From NCBI RefSeq assembly GCF_002514735.1, contig NZ_NBWU01000001.1:1-64000 (forward strand): a DNA stretch of 64,000 nucleotides, in the 5' to 3' direction. The number at the start of each line of letters is the position of its first letter. Position 1 is the first letter of the stretch. This DNA is from Sediminicola luteus (GTDB lineage: Bacteria > Bacteroidota > Bacteroidia > Flavobacteriales > Flavobacteriaceae). Shown piece by piece: positions 44,375 through 53,795 of the stretch. A program made the position numbers and the translations under genes. The notes below the pieces were generated by a model. It searched no databases and had not been told where the DNA came from. It saw nothing but the letters and a program-made list of their open reading frames with translations.

Positions 44375-45676
44375 CTACTTCTTCCGCATAAACACATCTA
44401 TGGGAACGCCGGTAAAATCGAAATGTTCGCGTAGCTGGTTTTCCAAAAAGCGTTTGTAGGGATCCTTCACATATTGGGGCAGGTTACAGAAAAAGGCAAA
44501 CTGCGGATGATGTGTAGGCAACTGCGTAATGAACTTGATCTTTACATATTTGCCTTTATAGGCCGGAGGCGTATTGTTCTCTACAATAGGCAACAACACA
44601 TTGTTAAGCTCGCTGGTCTTTATCTTTTTGGTACGGTTTTGATAGACCTCTACTGCCGTTTCCAACACTTTTAACAAGCGTTGTTTGGTCAGGGCCGAAC
44701 CAAAGATGATGGGCACATCGGTAAAGGGGGCAATAGCCTCTTTGATCAACTGGGTATATTTCTTTACGGTATGGGTATCCTTGTCTACCAAATCCCATTT
44801 ATTCACCAAAATCACCACGCCTTTATGGTTTCGTTCGGCCAACCAGAAAATATTCTGCACTTGTCCGTCGAAGCCACGGGTGGCATCGAACAGTAAGATA
44901 CAGACATCTGAATGTTCAATGGCACGAACCGAACGCATTACCGAATAAAACTCCAGGTCTTCGCGCACCTTACTCTTTTTACGGATTCCGGCCGTATCGA
45001 CCAAGTTGAACTCAAAACCGAAACGGTTGTATTTGGTATCGATACTATCGCGGGTGGTTCCGGCTACATCGGTTACGATATTACGTTCTTCACCGATAAG
45101 GGCATTGATAAAGGAAGATTTTCCGGCATTGGGCCTACCGACTACGGCAAAGCGTGGCAGTTCGGTCTCTTCTTCCGCCCCTTCAGGCAATACTTCTACC
45201 AAGGCATCGAGCAACTCACCGGTACCACTTCCGTTTATACTACTCAAATTGTAATACTCGCCCAAGCCCAAAGCGTAGAATTCTACGGCATCGGCCTCAC
45301 GTTTGGCATTATCCACCTTATTTACCGCCAAGAAAACCGGCTTTTCTACCTTATAGAGCAATTTGGCCACTTCTTCGTCCATTCCGGTAATACCCGATTC
45401 TACGTCAACCATAAAAATAATGGCATCGGACTCATCTATGGCCAGTTCTACCTGTTTGTCGATCTCTTTTTCAAAGACGTCGTCGGAGCCCACCACATAA
45501 CCACCAGTATCGATAACGGAGAACTCTTTCCCGTTCCAATCACTCTTACCATAATGACGGTCGCGTGTAACCCCACTTACGGAATCTACAATAGCTTCCC
45601 TACGCTGTATCAAACGGTTGAACAAGGTAGATTTACCGACGTTTGGCCTACCTACAATGGCGACAATGGCTCCCAT
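44375..45676 (-). CDS. der: GTPase Der (EngA)
   Basis: The 433-residue ribosome-assembly GTPase has two tandem G domains: G1 ([10 protein letters not shown]) and DTGGY in the first, and a second at about 180 ([14 protein letters not shown]) with [15 protein letters not shown] and NKWD are the G4 motifs. A KH-like C-terminal domain follows ([17 protein letters not shown]). Length is normal. Confidence 0.98.
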   Translation of the reverse strand: MGAIVAIVGRPNVGKSTLFNRLIQRREAIVDSVSGVTRDRHYGKSDWNGKEFSVIDTGGYVVGSDDVFEKEIDKQVELAIDESDAIIFMVDVESGITGMDEEVAKLLYKVEKPVFLAVNKVDNAKREADAVEFYALGLGEYYNLSSINGSGTGELLDALVEVLPEGAEEETELPRFAVVGRPNAGKSSFINALIGEERNIVTDVAGTTRDSIDTKYNRFGFEFNLVDTAGIRKKSKVREDLEFYSVMRSVRAIEHSDVCILLFDATRGFDGQVQNIFWLAERNHKGVVILVNKWDLVDKDTHTVKKYTQLIKEAIAPFTDVPIIFGSALTKQRLLKVLETAVEVYQNRTKKIKTSELNNVLLPIVENNTPPAYKGKYVKIKFITQLPTHHPQFAFFCNLPQYVKDPYKRFLENQLREHFDFTGVPIDVFMRKK

Positions 45677-45955
45677 AGCTCTAATTTAAGGCGGTAAAGG
45701 TAGTGAACTCGCCTGAACTTTGGCCAAATGCAACAAAATGAGCGTAACTATAGCCTGTACTTTTTAAAATTCAGTAACAAACATTATAGGTTTTAATCCA
45801 ATCCTAGGCCTGGCAGTGACCGCATTCCTATAAAGTTGCACTCACCCTCGGCCCCTCTCGCTCAGGAGAGGGGTGATTGATTGGCACGTTTATGTCTCAA
45901 AAAGCAAATTCCTTAAAAAAACATATATTGAAAGACCAATCAACTACAACCAAAC
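45677..45955. other. Intergenic region with one palindromic repeat
   Basis: 279 bases between divergent genes, no ORF or RNA gene seen. Contains copy 2 of the dispersed repeat: CCCCTCTC (45852-45859) pairing with GAGAGGGG (45866-45873), preceded by CTCACCCTCGG. Confidence 0.6.
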
Positions 45956-46450
45956 ATGGAATTATCGAACGAAGTCGTATTGCGGCCCCGGTTCCAACGG
46001 GAATTGACCAGCGATGCCCAAACGGTTCTAGACCGTTTTCATGAGGCCAATAGCCAACAAGACCAATTTGTGGTGAATACGGTAGAACATCATGTTTTTA
46101 TCCGCTATCCCAAAAACAACCAAACCTTTTGGACCCCCCAATTGCACTTGGAAATTGAAGACCGGGAAGATAGTGACGGGAGTTTGTTACGGGGCCTGTT
46201 CGGACCTAAACCGACCGTATGGACGCTCTTTATGTTCCTGCACTTTGTGGTAGTGACCCTTTTTTTGATACTTGGTGCTTGGGGTTATAGTTTATGGACC
46301 CTGGAAAAATCGCCGGTATGGGCGGTAGTGGGTATGTTTACCATGGTAGTACTTTGGTTCTTGCTTTATTTTGGTGGTCGCTTGGGTAAAAATTCACGGA
46401 CCGACGAAATGTTGGAACTGCACGCCTTTATGGAGTCTATCATCCACTAA
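45956..46450 (+). CDS. Two-pass membrane protein of unknown function
   Basis: The 164-residue product has a soluble N-terminal part (1-90; VVLRPRFQRELTSDAQTVLDRF, VEHHVFIRY) and two transmembrane helices (about 95-117: FMFLHFVVVTLFLILGAWGY; and 122-141: WAVVGMFTMVVLWFLLYFG). The C-terminus is charged. No family recognised. It is a single gene, convergent with the ThuA operon. Confidence 0.75.
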   Translation: MELSNEVVLRPRFQRELTSDAQTVLDRFHEANSQQDQFVVNTVEHHVFIRYPKNNQTFWTPQLHLEIEDREDSDGSLLRGLFGPKPTVWTLFMFLHFVVVTLFLILGAWGYSLWTLEKSPVWAVVGMFTMVVLWFLLYFGGRLGKNSRTDEMLELHAFMESIIH

Positions 46451-46456
46451 CACCCC

Positions 46457-46488
46457 ATAAAAAAACCGCTCCCAAATGGAAGCGGTCC
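46457..46488 (-). terminator. Terminator of the ThuA operon
   Basis: Minus strand: ACCGCTTCC pairs with GGAGCGGT around ATTTGG, followed by TTTTTTTATGG. Matching arms on the plus strand are 46465-46473 and 46478-46486. Confidence 0.72.
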
Positions 46489-46508
46489 TTTCGTTACGGG
46501 GTTACCCC

Positions 46509-47621
46509 CTATTTTTGGTCGGTTACTTTCATGTTCTTACTTTCCCAATATTCGTTTTTCTGGAAAGCGTACTGACTCGGGTTGTATTCCCCGATCACAT
46601 CTACATTGGCTTTGGCAGGCACTTTATCACCCAAAGACCAAATGATTCCGTTTACCAACAAACGTCGGGTGCCTTCTACCAGCAAATCGCTGGAAGAGCC
46701 CACGGTACTGGCAAAGGCCATACCTTTTTTACCACCAGGCAATTGATAGGGCTTTGTCCAAGCTACCGGCATCATGGGGTCGTTCAACTTCTGCCCTTTT
46801 TTATTGGTATCGGCCACTTCACTATCGCTAGGCTTCATCCCATACCAGACATCATTTGCATCGTATTCCCCAGCACGGTTGATCACTTGGCCCAATATCA
46901 TGGGCTGTACCCCATCCAACATAGGCAAACGCACGCCGTATACATCGGTAGACCCCCAAACATCGGCATCTTTGATACCATTGGTTATCGGATGCGAAGC
47001 ACTTTCGGCCGCTACGATACCGCGTGTACTTTGATGTTTATGATGCCCATGGTGTGAAATCCACTTTTCACCTAACACCAATCTGCCGAATCCGTCTGCC
47101 CATTCTTTTTTATCGCCCTTATACCCATTTTTATAATGGATATAGGAAGAATTAGCGTCATCAGCAAAATTAAAGGCATGGGTAGAAGTACGGATTCCCA
47201 CAACCGGACGGCCCGATTTCAGATACTCGTCGATATGCTTCATCTGGGCATCGGGCAATTTTCGGAAACGTGTAAAGATGACCATAAGGTCGGCATCGGC
47301 CAAGGCCTCTAAACCGGGAATGTTCATACCGTAATTCGGATTAATTACCCCAGGAACCGAAGGTTGTTGTGCGAACAATACCGTACAATCGTAACCATAG
47401 CGGGTCGACATGATTTTGGCCAGCATGGGCAAGGCCTCTTCGGAACGGTATTCTTCGTCACCGGAAACAAATACTATTTTTTTGGCGTCGGCTTTACCGC
47501 CGTTAAAGGACAGCCATTGCCCCGATTCATTTTGTCCCAATTGCCCCACCACTGGCTTTTGGGCCGTACAGCCTATTAGTATTACGAACAGACTGCCTAA
47601 CAGTAACTTGAAAAGTTTCAT
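46509..47621 (-). CDS. ThuA-domain lipoprotein
   Basis: The 370-residue product has a lipobox (LIGC) and a ThuA-like domain: KIVFVSGDEEYRSEEALPML, DADLMVIFTRFRKLPD, EYLKSGRPVVGIRTSTHAF and GHHKHQSTRG. ThuA proteins are linked to trehalose and other sugar utilisation, often with a sugar permease and dehydrogenases. Here the next gene is an MFS permease, which supports a carbohydrate role. The substrate is unknown. Confidence 0.9.
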   Translation of the reverse strand: MKLFKLLLGSLFVILIGCTAQKPVVGQLGQNESGQWLSFNGGKADAKKIVFVSGDEEYRSEEALPMLAKIMSTRYGYDCTVLFAQQPSVPGVINPNYGMNIPGLEALADADLMVIFTRFRKLPDAQMKHIDEYLKSGRPVVGIRTSTHAFNFADDANSSYIHYKNGYKGDKKEWADGFGRLVLGEKWISHHGHHKHQSTRGIVAAESASHPITNGIKDADVWGSTDVYGVRLPMLDGVQPMILGQVINRAGEYDANDVWYGMKPSDSEVADTNKKGQKLNDPMMPVAWTKPYQLPGGKKGMAFASTVGSSSDLLVEGTRRLLVNGIIWSLGDKVPAKANVDVIGEYNPSQYAFQKNEYWESKNMKVTDQK

Positions 47622-47634
47622 TTTAAAAAGGTTT

Positions 47635-48861
47635 TTATGCGGTGGCTTCTTTTTTATTTTTTAACCAGAAATACAATATGGTGAACAATACAATGAGGAT
47701 TCCGGGGAACAGCATCATGGTCCCCATGGTAGCCTGACCCGATACAAGGGCAAGCTCATCGCCGGTAAAGCCCTGTTGGGCGGCTTCGGCCGTATTCGAA
47801 TCTATCCACCCTCCGATAATAGGCTGGAAAATGGAACTGGAAAACATACCTACAGCACCGATAATAGACATTCCCAAGGCACCACTCTTAGGTACTTTGG
47901 TAGCTACCAAACCAATCATATTGGGCCAAAAATAGGCGATACCTAAAGCAAAGAACACCGCGGCTACATATGCCATTGAACCGGTTTGGGTACTGAATAG
48001 ATATATCCCTATAGTAGCTAGAACGGCTGACCCCAAAAGCACCCCGGTCTGATCGAACTTGGCCACCATGTTCCCACCAAAATAGCGAGCCACAGCCATA
48101 AGTCCGGCCGTTAAGGCTAATATAATCATCGGATGGGCACCACTTTTTGACAGAATCGGGCCTACCCATTGGTTGGGACCAAATTCAGAAATGGCGGTCA
48201 AGGTCATACAAACCGCTATAAACAAAAATAGTGGTGTAAACATGGCTTTGAGGTTGCCACCCATGGTAGCAGCTTCTTCCACCTTAGCCTTGGGCCAAGA
48301 CTGCCCCCAAAACAATACGGCATAAATTACGGTTGGGATCAAAAGCAACCATACTTGGTCACGACCTAAAATCCCCAAGTTATCGGTCATAAAACCAGAT
48401 AACAGACTCCCTAACGCAATTCCGCCAGGGAACCACATATGAAAACGGTTCAACATGGTACTTACCGCATTACCTTCATAGGCATCGGCAATCATAGGGT
48501 TACAAGCGGCTTCTGTACAGCCATTACCCAAGCCAATAAGCAAATTGGCCATAAGCAGCCCCACGAAGCTACCCGAGAAAATCAATAATAAAATACCGAC
48601 GGCGTGAGCGAAGAAGGCAAATTGCATAATAACCTTACCCCCTACTTTGTGGTAGATAAGACCACCAATGACCATAGAAATGGGAAAGCCCAAAAACCAC
48701 ATTGAGGTGGCAATACCGGCCTGACTCGCGGTCAAACCTAATTCCGTTTTAAGCTGGTCGAGAATACCCGCCGCAATGGCAAAAGAAAATGCCGTTGTGA
48801 TCAAGGCAAAACAACTGGCGTAAAACAGTCTGTTTTTGTTAGTTCCGGAAAGTTGTTCCAT
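47635..48861 (-). CDS. MFS permease, probably sugar transport
   Basis: The 408-residue protein has 12 hydrophobic helices with the MFS-type loops VGGKVIMQFAFFAH and WLFLIPTVIYAVLF. NLLIGLGNGCTEAACNPMIAD resembles the sugar-porter family of Bacteroidetes (FucP-like). The operon with ThuA and the upstream AraC regulator suggests a small sugar-uptake locus. The N-terminus (about 1-15) is hydrophilic. The 48862-49189 gap upstream contains no gene or clear promoter. Confidence 0.88.
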   Translation of the reverse strand: MEQLSGTNKNRLFYASCFALITTAFSFAIAAGILDQLKTELGLTASQAGIATSMWFLGFPISMVIGGLIYHKVGGKVIMQFAFFAHAVGILLLIFSGSFVGLLMANLLIGLGNGCTEAACNPMIADAYEGNAVSTMLNRFHMWFPGGIALGSLLSGFMTDNLGILGRDQVWLLLIPTVIYAVLFWGQSWPKAKVEEAATMGGNLKAMFTPLFLFIAVCMTLTAISEFGPNQWVGPILSKSGAHPMIILALTAGLMAVARYFGGNMVAKFDQTGVLLGSAVLATIGIYLFSTQTGSMAYVAAVFFALGIAYFWPNMIGLVATKVPKSGALGMSIIGAVGMFSSSIFQPIIGGWIDSNTAEAAQQGFTGDELALVSGQATMGTMMLFPGILIVLFTILYFWLKNKKEATA

Positions 48862-49189
48862 AGAGTTAATCGTTTAGATTGGTACGTAAATTTTATTAAG
48901 AGTCCTTACTTACGGGGAATCCCACCTCACTCCAGCAGCAGGGTTGCTCATTTTTTAGCAACTCAATATAAGCATAAAGCCGAATAATCAAGATAAAATA
49001 CCACCAATAACAGGGCGGGCTAGATAGAAGAACCGGGTAAAACCCCCATCTCAAACGATTGCGGAGGACATGAAAAAAATTGTGATATTTTACCCCTCAA
49101 AGGAAGGCATCCGAATCGAGTCATTTATACCAAACCAAGGATAACAGCCACCTACAAAACGTAAACAACCTAAAGAATAACAGTCTGTT

Positions 49190-50062
49190 CTAAGCCAAAC
49201 CTTGATAAAGCTTTCTATACTCACTAGGCCGTTTACCCGTAACGTTCTTAAATTGTTTGTTGAAATTGGACAAGGCATTGAAACCGCATTCAAAACTGAT
49301 CTGGGCTATACCCATATCGTCTTCGACCAATAGTTTTTTGGCATGTCCAATTCGGATATCGGTTACGAACTGCCCAAAGGTTTTATTGGCCCGCGGCTTA
49401 AAATACCTACAGAACGAACTCGGGGTCATATGTAATAGTTCGGCCACCTCACTTACCGACACCTCTTCATGAAAGTGTTCGGAAACATAATCGTGTACGA
49501 TTTCCATACGTTGGGCATCACTGCCCTTTAATGTGTTCTTATAGCCCGAACCTGCCAAGAGTTTAAAATCGGGGATTCGCGACATAAAATCGAGCAATTC
49601 GAAAAGATGTACCACCCGGGCAAAGCCCTCGAGTCCGTCAAAAGCCTTCATTTTATCACGAATGGCATCGCGGGCCTCACCGGAATAATGGATACCGCGC
49701 ATGGCATTTTTTAATAAGCGATCTATCTTATTAAAACGTTCCTTACCGGAAAGCAGTCCTTGTAACAGGCCTTCATCAAAATACAAAACCATACCATGGG
49801 TGAGCAGACTACTACCCTCTTCAAAATATTTAGCATCACTACGCCAGAGATGGGGCACATTGGGACCGGTAAAAACCAAATCGCCCGTTTCAAATGCCCC
49901 GACATGATCGCCGATATACCGCATGCCATGCCCATCTAGAATCATGGAAATTTGATACTCTGGATGGAAATGCCATTTCGGATTGAAATGGGGACTTACC
50001 AAATCTTTAAAAACGATAACCTCATCTACCGTAAGCGCTTTTTCAATCGTTGGATTAGCCAT
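49190..50062 (-). CDS. AraC-family regulator with cupin sensor domain
   Basis: The 290-residue product has an N-terminal cupin (FNPKWHFHPEYQISMILDGHG, GDLVFTGPNVPHLW), a linker, and two C-terminal HTHs: EEVSVSEVAELLHMTPSSFCRYFK and DMGIAQISFECGFNALSNFNKQFKN, then TGKRPSEYRKLY. It likely senses a sugar and controls the ThuA/MFS operon downstream in the same direction. A TATATTTG -7 box lies just upstream (50089-50096). Confidence 0.93.
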   Translation of the reverse strand: MANPTIEKALTVDEVIVFKDLVSPHFNPKWHFHPEYQISMILDGHGMRYIGDHVGAFETGDLVFTGPNVPHLWRSDAKYFEEGSSLLTHGMVLYFDEGLLQGLLSGKERFNKIDRLLKNAMRGIHYSGEARDAIRDKMKAFDGLEGFARVVHLFELLDFMSRIPDFKLLAGSGYKNTLKGSDAQRMEIVHDYVSEHFHEEVSVSEVAELLHMTPSSFCRYFKPRANKTFGQFVTDIRIGHAKKLLVEDDMGIAQISFECGFNALSNFNKQFKNVTGKRPSEYRKLYQGLA

Positions 50063-50569
50063 AATATTCCTTTTTTACCCTACCAAAACAAATATAGGAC
50101 AAAATTGAGTAGGTTTTTGCCATTAGCGAGGAAGCGCCAAGTCTTTTTGCGTGTTACATTTGTAACATCAATACGCGTAAAACCAAATGCTTTTTTGATA
50201 CCGAACCTAAAAATGGAATAGCAACCTACTATTCCGATATATAATAAAAAAAGGCACCGTTATACCGATGCCTTTACGATCCACCAAAGCCTGCGTCTTG
50301 GTTACGGACTTGTTCGTGACTATGGGCGCAGGATTTTTTTTCGATAATCTGGCCTGCCGGGTTCATTTATTCCTTTACGTTCGTTTCTACATAACTACCC
50401 TCAGATTTCCGGTTTAATCCAAAAACACTCAAGAATCTGAATTTTTCTTTAGTTTCATGAACCTAGCCTCTTCAATAACAAAGGCTAAAGGTTATACTAA
50501 ATCTGGCTGCCCTCACCCCCCGGCCCCCTCTCTCACGGGGAGAGGGGGAGTATTATAACCAGGTGTATC
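50063..50569. other. Intergenic region with terminator and dispersed repeat
   Basis: 507 bases. CAAATATA at 50089-50096 reads TATATTTG on the minus strand for the AraC gene. A minus-strand hairpin (AAAGGCA 50250-50256, TGCCTTT 50269-50275, then TTTT) could terminate era. CCTGCG...CGCAGG plus T8 (50291-50338) is a possible long-loop structure. Copy 3 of the palindromic repeat is at 50524-50548. No ORF supported. Confidence 0.55.
50524..50548. repeat. Dispersed palindromic repeat, copy 3 of 3
   Basis: CCCCCTCTC (50524-50532) pairs with GAGAGGGGG (50540-50548) over a 7-base loop, preceded by CCCTCACCCCCCGG. It matches the copies at 15822 and 45852 in layout and flank. Confidence 0.6.
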
Positions 50570-51460
50570 TTATTGTTTTTGGTTATACCCAAAACGGCGT
50601 AATTGCCGCTGGTCAGAGCGCCAGTTTTTATTCACTTTTACGTAGAGTTCTATATGTACTTGCTTGTCGAAGAACTTTTCGAGGTCTTTACGGGCTTCCA
50701 TACCCACGCGTTTTAGGGCGCTTCCTTTATGGCCAATGATTATTCCTTTTTGAGAGTCGCGCTCGACCATAATCACCGAGCGTATCCGAATTATTTTCTC
50801 ATCTTCTAAAAACTCCTCGGTCTCGACCTCTACGGAATAGGGAATCTCCTTTTTATAATGTAACAGTATCTTTTCACGAATGGACTCGTTCACAAAAAAG
50901 CGTTCGGGTTTGTCGGTGAGCTGGTCTTTGGGATAAAAGGCCGGACCCGGAGGCAATAAGGAAACGATACGCTCGAAAACTTCTTTAACATTAAAATTCT
51001 CTAAGGCGGAGATGGGATGCACCTCGGCTTTGGGCATTTGTTCTTGCCAATAGGCCATCTGTTCTTCCAACTTTTCTTGATCGGCCGTATCTATCTTATT
51101 CAACAGCAACAAAACGGGAATATCGGTCTGTTTCAACTTCTCAAAGAAATGGGCATCTTTTAAGGCCTTCTCCCCAATTTCGACCATATACACCAGTACA
51201 TCTGCATCCTCAAGGGCGGTTTTTACAAAATCCATCATGGATTCCTGTAAACCATAGGCCGGTTTAATGATACCCGGCGTATCGGACAATACCATTTGGA
51301 AATCGTCGCCATTGACGATACCCAAAATACGATGCCTTGTCGTTTGCGCTTTTGAGGTTATAATGGAAAGCTTCTCCCCAACAAAAGCGTTCATTAATGT
51401 CGATTTACCCACATTGGGGTTTCCGATGATGTTTACGAATCCGGATTTATGCTTCTCCAT
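50570..51460 (-). CDS. era: GTPase Era
   Basis: The 296-residue protein binds 16S rRNA in 30S assembly. G1 is [14 protein letters not shown] and the G3-type segment is DTPGIIKPAYGLQ. NKID is G4. The C-terminal KH domain has the HKGSALKRVGMEARKDLEKFF block. It is the downstream partner of the AGCS gene (14-base overlap). Full length. Confidence 0.97.
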   Translation of the reverse strand: MEKHKSGFVNIIGNPNVGKSTLMNAFVGEKLSIITSKAQTTRHRILGIVNGDDFQMVLSDTPGIIKPAYGLQESMMDFVKTALEDADVLVYMVEIGEKALKDAHFFEKLKQTDIPVLLLLNKIDTADQEKLEEQMAYWQEQMPKAEVHPISALENFNVKEVFERIVSLLPPGPAFYPKDQLTDKPERFFVNESIREKILLHYKKEIPYSVEVETEEFLEDEKIIRIRSVIMVERDSQKGIIIGHKGSALKRVGMEARKDLEKFFDKQVHIELYVKVNKNWRSDQRQLRRFGYNQKQ

Positions 51461-52811
51461 GTTTCAATCGCTTAAAGTATTCTTTGGCCTTGGCATTTAC
51501 CTTAGGTGCCAGCAAAAGTACGGCGATCATATTCGGAATTACCATTAGGGCGTAGGAAAGATCAATAAGATTTTTGACCAGCTCCAAAGAAGCTACGGCG
51601 GCAAAAACGATCATGAGTACAAAATAGTGGTTGTAATATTTGCCAATTTTGCTGTTAGTCAAAAAGCTTAAACATTTAACCCCGTAATAAGAATAGGTAA
51701 AGAGGGTTGAGAGTGCAAATGCGGTTACTATAACCATCAATAAATCATCGCCATAGCCGAACAAGGTACGTTCAAAAGCGGTCAGCGTCATAACGATACC
51801 GCTTTGATCTTCGGTATAGGCCCCGCTTAAAATAATGACAACGGCCGTAAAAGTACACACCAAAATCGTATCTATAAAGGGCCCCAACATGGCCACCAAG
51901 CCTTCTTTGATCGGGTTATCGGTCTTCGACTGTCCGTGATACATAGGCGCCGACCCCAGACCCGCTTCGTTCGAGAACATGGCCCTACGCACCCCTATTA
52001 TGACCAAGCCCCAAAATCCACCGGTTACCACGGTATCAAAATTCCAGGCTTCGGTTACGATCATTTTTAGGGCAGGAAACACCTCAGAAGCATTCATAAG
52101 CATCACTACGATAACTGCGATTAAATACACCAAAACCATAAAAGGTACAATGGCCGAAGCTACCTTGGCTATTTTAGTTAAACCCCCAAATATGACGAAG
52201 GAGGTTATGACCGCCAACACGATACCTATGGTCCATTGCCACGAAAGGGCATCCATATTATAAAGGGTAGATTGTGGCTCTACCACGCTCATAAAGGTTT
52301 CGGTAAACTGATTGGCCGTAAATACCCCCAAAAACCCGAAGAGACCACAAACTGCAAAAAAGATGGCCAAGGGCTTGGCCTTAGGGCCCAATCCTTGGGT
52401 AATATAATACATAGGCCCGCCTTGCGGATTGCCCTGGGCATCTTTACCACGGAACATAACAGCCAAACTACCCGAATAGAATTTGATCCCCATACCCAAA
52501 AGGGCGGTCATCCAAATCCAGAATACCACACCTGGGCCCCCATCGTGTATGGCAATGGCCACCCCAGAGATATTACCCAAACCCACAGTGGCCGCTACGG
52601 CCGCCGATAAGGCCTGAAAGGAGCTCACATCACCCTCGCCCCCCTTTTTGTCATATTTACCCGCCGTAATGGCAATGGCATGCCTAAAAAACCGAAAAGG
52701 CACGAACTTCGAATACACCAACAAAAACAATCCGCCACAAATAAGCAGTATAAACATGGGCCATTCGGTAAATGGCAAAGCGCCAGAGATGAATTGGTTT
52801 ATTTTATCCAT
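51447..52811 (-). CDS. Alanine/glycine:cation symporter (AGCS) family
   Basis: The 454-residue protein has about 11 hydrophobic segments. Hallmarks include SAAVAATVGLGNISGVAIAIH, GVRRAMFSNEAGLGSAPM (the AGCS signature) and GPFIDTILVCTFTAVVI. It imports alanine or glycine with Na+ or H+. I start at MDKINQF (52811); a longer frame extends 26 residues with no conserved sequence. Overlap of 14 bases with era. Confidence 0.93.
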   Translation of the reverse strand: MDKINQFISGALPFTEWPMFILLICGGLFLLVYSKFVPFRFFRHAIAITAGKYDKKGGEGDVSSFQALSAAVAATVGLGNISGVAIAIHDGGPGVVFWIWMTALLGMGIKFYSGSLAVMFRGKDAQGNPQGGPMYYITQGLGPKAKPLAIFFAVCGLFGFLGVFTANQFTETFMSVVEPQSTLYNMDALSWQWTIGIVLAVITSFVIFGGLTKIAKVASAIVPFMVLVYLIAVIVVMLMNASEVFPALKMIVTEAWNFDTVVTGGFWGLVIIGVRRAMFSNEAGLGSAPMYHGQSKTDNPIKEGLVAMLGPFIDTILVCTFTAVVIILSGAYTEDQSGIVMTLTAFERTLFGYGDDLLMVIVTAFALSTLFTYSYYGVKCLSFLTNSKIGKYYNHYFVLMIVFAAVASLELVKNLIDLSYALMVIPNMIAVLLLAPKVNAKAKEYFKRLKHGEA

Positions 52812-52973
52812 AGGGTAAATGATAAGCGATTTATAAGGGAACTTCCCTTGGCCAATATAGGGCTTTTTATGCAGGACGGAAGTGGTCAAAAAACTGTACC
52901 CGTATCCTTCTCTTACTTAGCCCGATAGCCGTTTGACACAAAAAAAGGTGAATTTTAACCCGATTCTATTTGG

Positions 52974-53001
52974 TTGTAAAAGAAAAATGGTCGTATATTT
53001 G
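52974..53001 (+). promoter_or_regulatory. tRNA-fMet promoter
   Basis: TTG (52974-52976; a further TTTG at 52969), a 17-base spacer and TATATTTG (52994-53001), 11 bases before the tRNA. Matches the Bacteroidetes consensus. Confidence 0.75.
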
Positions 53002-53011
53002 CCGTCCACAT

Positions 53012-53087
<76 letters not shown>

Positions 53088-53096
53088 GCAAAGACA

Positions 53097-53126
53097 AGGG
53101 TTTCAAGAGATTGAAACCCTTTTTTT
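53097..53126 (+). terminator. Terminator carried by the element, replacing the tRNA's own
   Basis: AGGGTTTCAA (53097-53106) pairs with TTGAAACCCT (53111-53120) over GAGA, then T6. It lies inside the element, next to attL. Confidence 0.88.
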
Positions 53127-53141
53127 ATACCCATAATTTTC

Positions 53142-53164
53142 TTGGGTACAACATAGGTACAACA
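53142..53164 (+). repeat. Element-end repeat, left copy
   Basis: TTGGGTACAACATAGGTACA plus ACA: 23 bases containing two GGTACAACA units 11 bases apart. It is identical to 61302-61324 at the other end, in the same orientation, and is a likely arm-type binding site for the recombinase. Confidence 0.8.
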
Positions 53165-53795
53165 AACAACTCTTGTAGAAAATATATTTAAATAGATTGA
53201 ATTGGGTAAGGATAATCTTTTGAAATCTGTGTTCAAACATGAAATAAAATTGACTTCTGGGCTGTTTGCAATTATCATAAATGTATGTCATGGATTCTTC
53301 AATTTATTCAGATGGTTCATCTAAATCTTTATAGGTCAAATTTCACAAGGTAACATTACCAATATCGGCCACTGATTAAATAATTAACGACGCTAAGCTT
53401 TATGTGTTTTATCCATTGAAGAATCCACTAAAACCATATTCGTCCTCCAATATTTTTTGAAAATAGAACCGAAATTTAGGCTGTGGGATAAAATTTGGAA
53501 ACCACAAAACTAGACCTGTATACTTAGCCATTTTAGTAGGCTCCTGAACAGGAATATTTGGCTTTCATGATTGCTGCTTCCCTGATAGGAAATCTGAATA
53601 CTTATCCTTTTTCGTTCAGTAGTTAAACTAAGGCTATAGAGTTCTCCGCGGATATCCAATAAAACCTGACTTTTATTTCTTGAAACACTACAAAAAAACA
53701 ATTGCCATTTTCCATTAGACTCATAAAAACTATTTTAAGTTTTTATGAGTCCATATGGCCATATATTTTTTGTCAGCACCTACTTTACTTTTAAA
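53165..53795. other. Left-end region of the element, no confident gene
   Basis: It contains a 13-bp inverted repeat TGGATTCTTCAAT (53291-53303) / ATTGAAGAATCCA (53415-53427). A 40-residue minus-strand frame (53409-53531; MAKYTGLVLWFPNFIPQPKF then RFYFQKILEDEYGFSGFFNG) looks protein-like but has no known family and a stop just upstream, so it may be a relic. Otherwise AT-rich with no feature. Confidence 0.4.

Noticed and set aside
44163-44459. Plus-strand ORFs of ESWNRGIV repeats
   Set aside because: Produced by the 8-bp tandem array read in all frames; no signal, no conserved end, overlaps der 3' end.
45006-45390. ORFs antisense to der
   Set aside because: der motifs are complete on the other strand; these are shadows.
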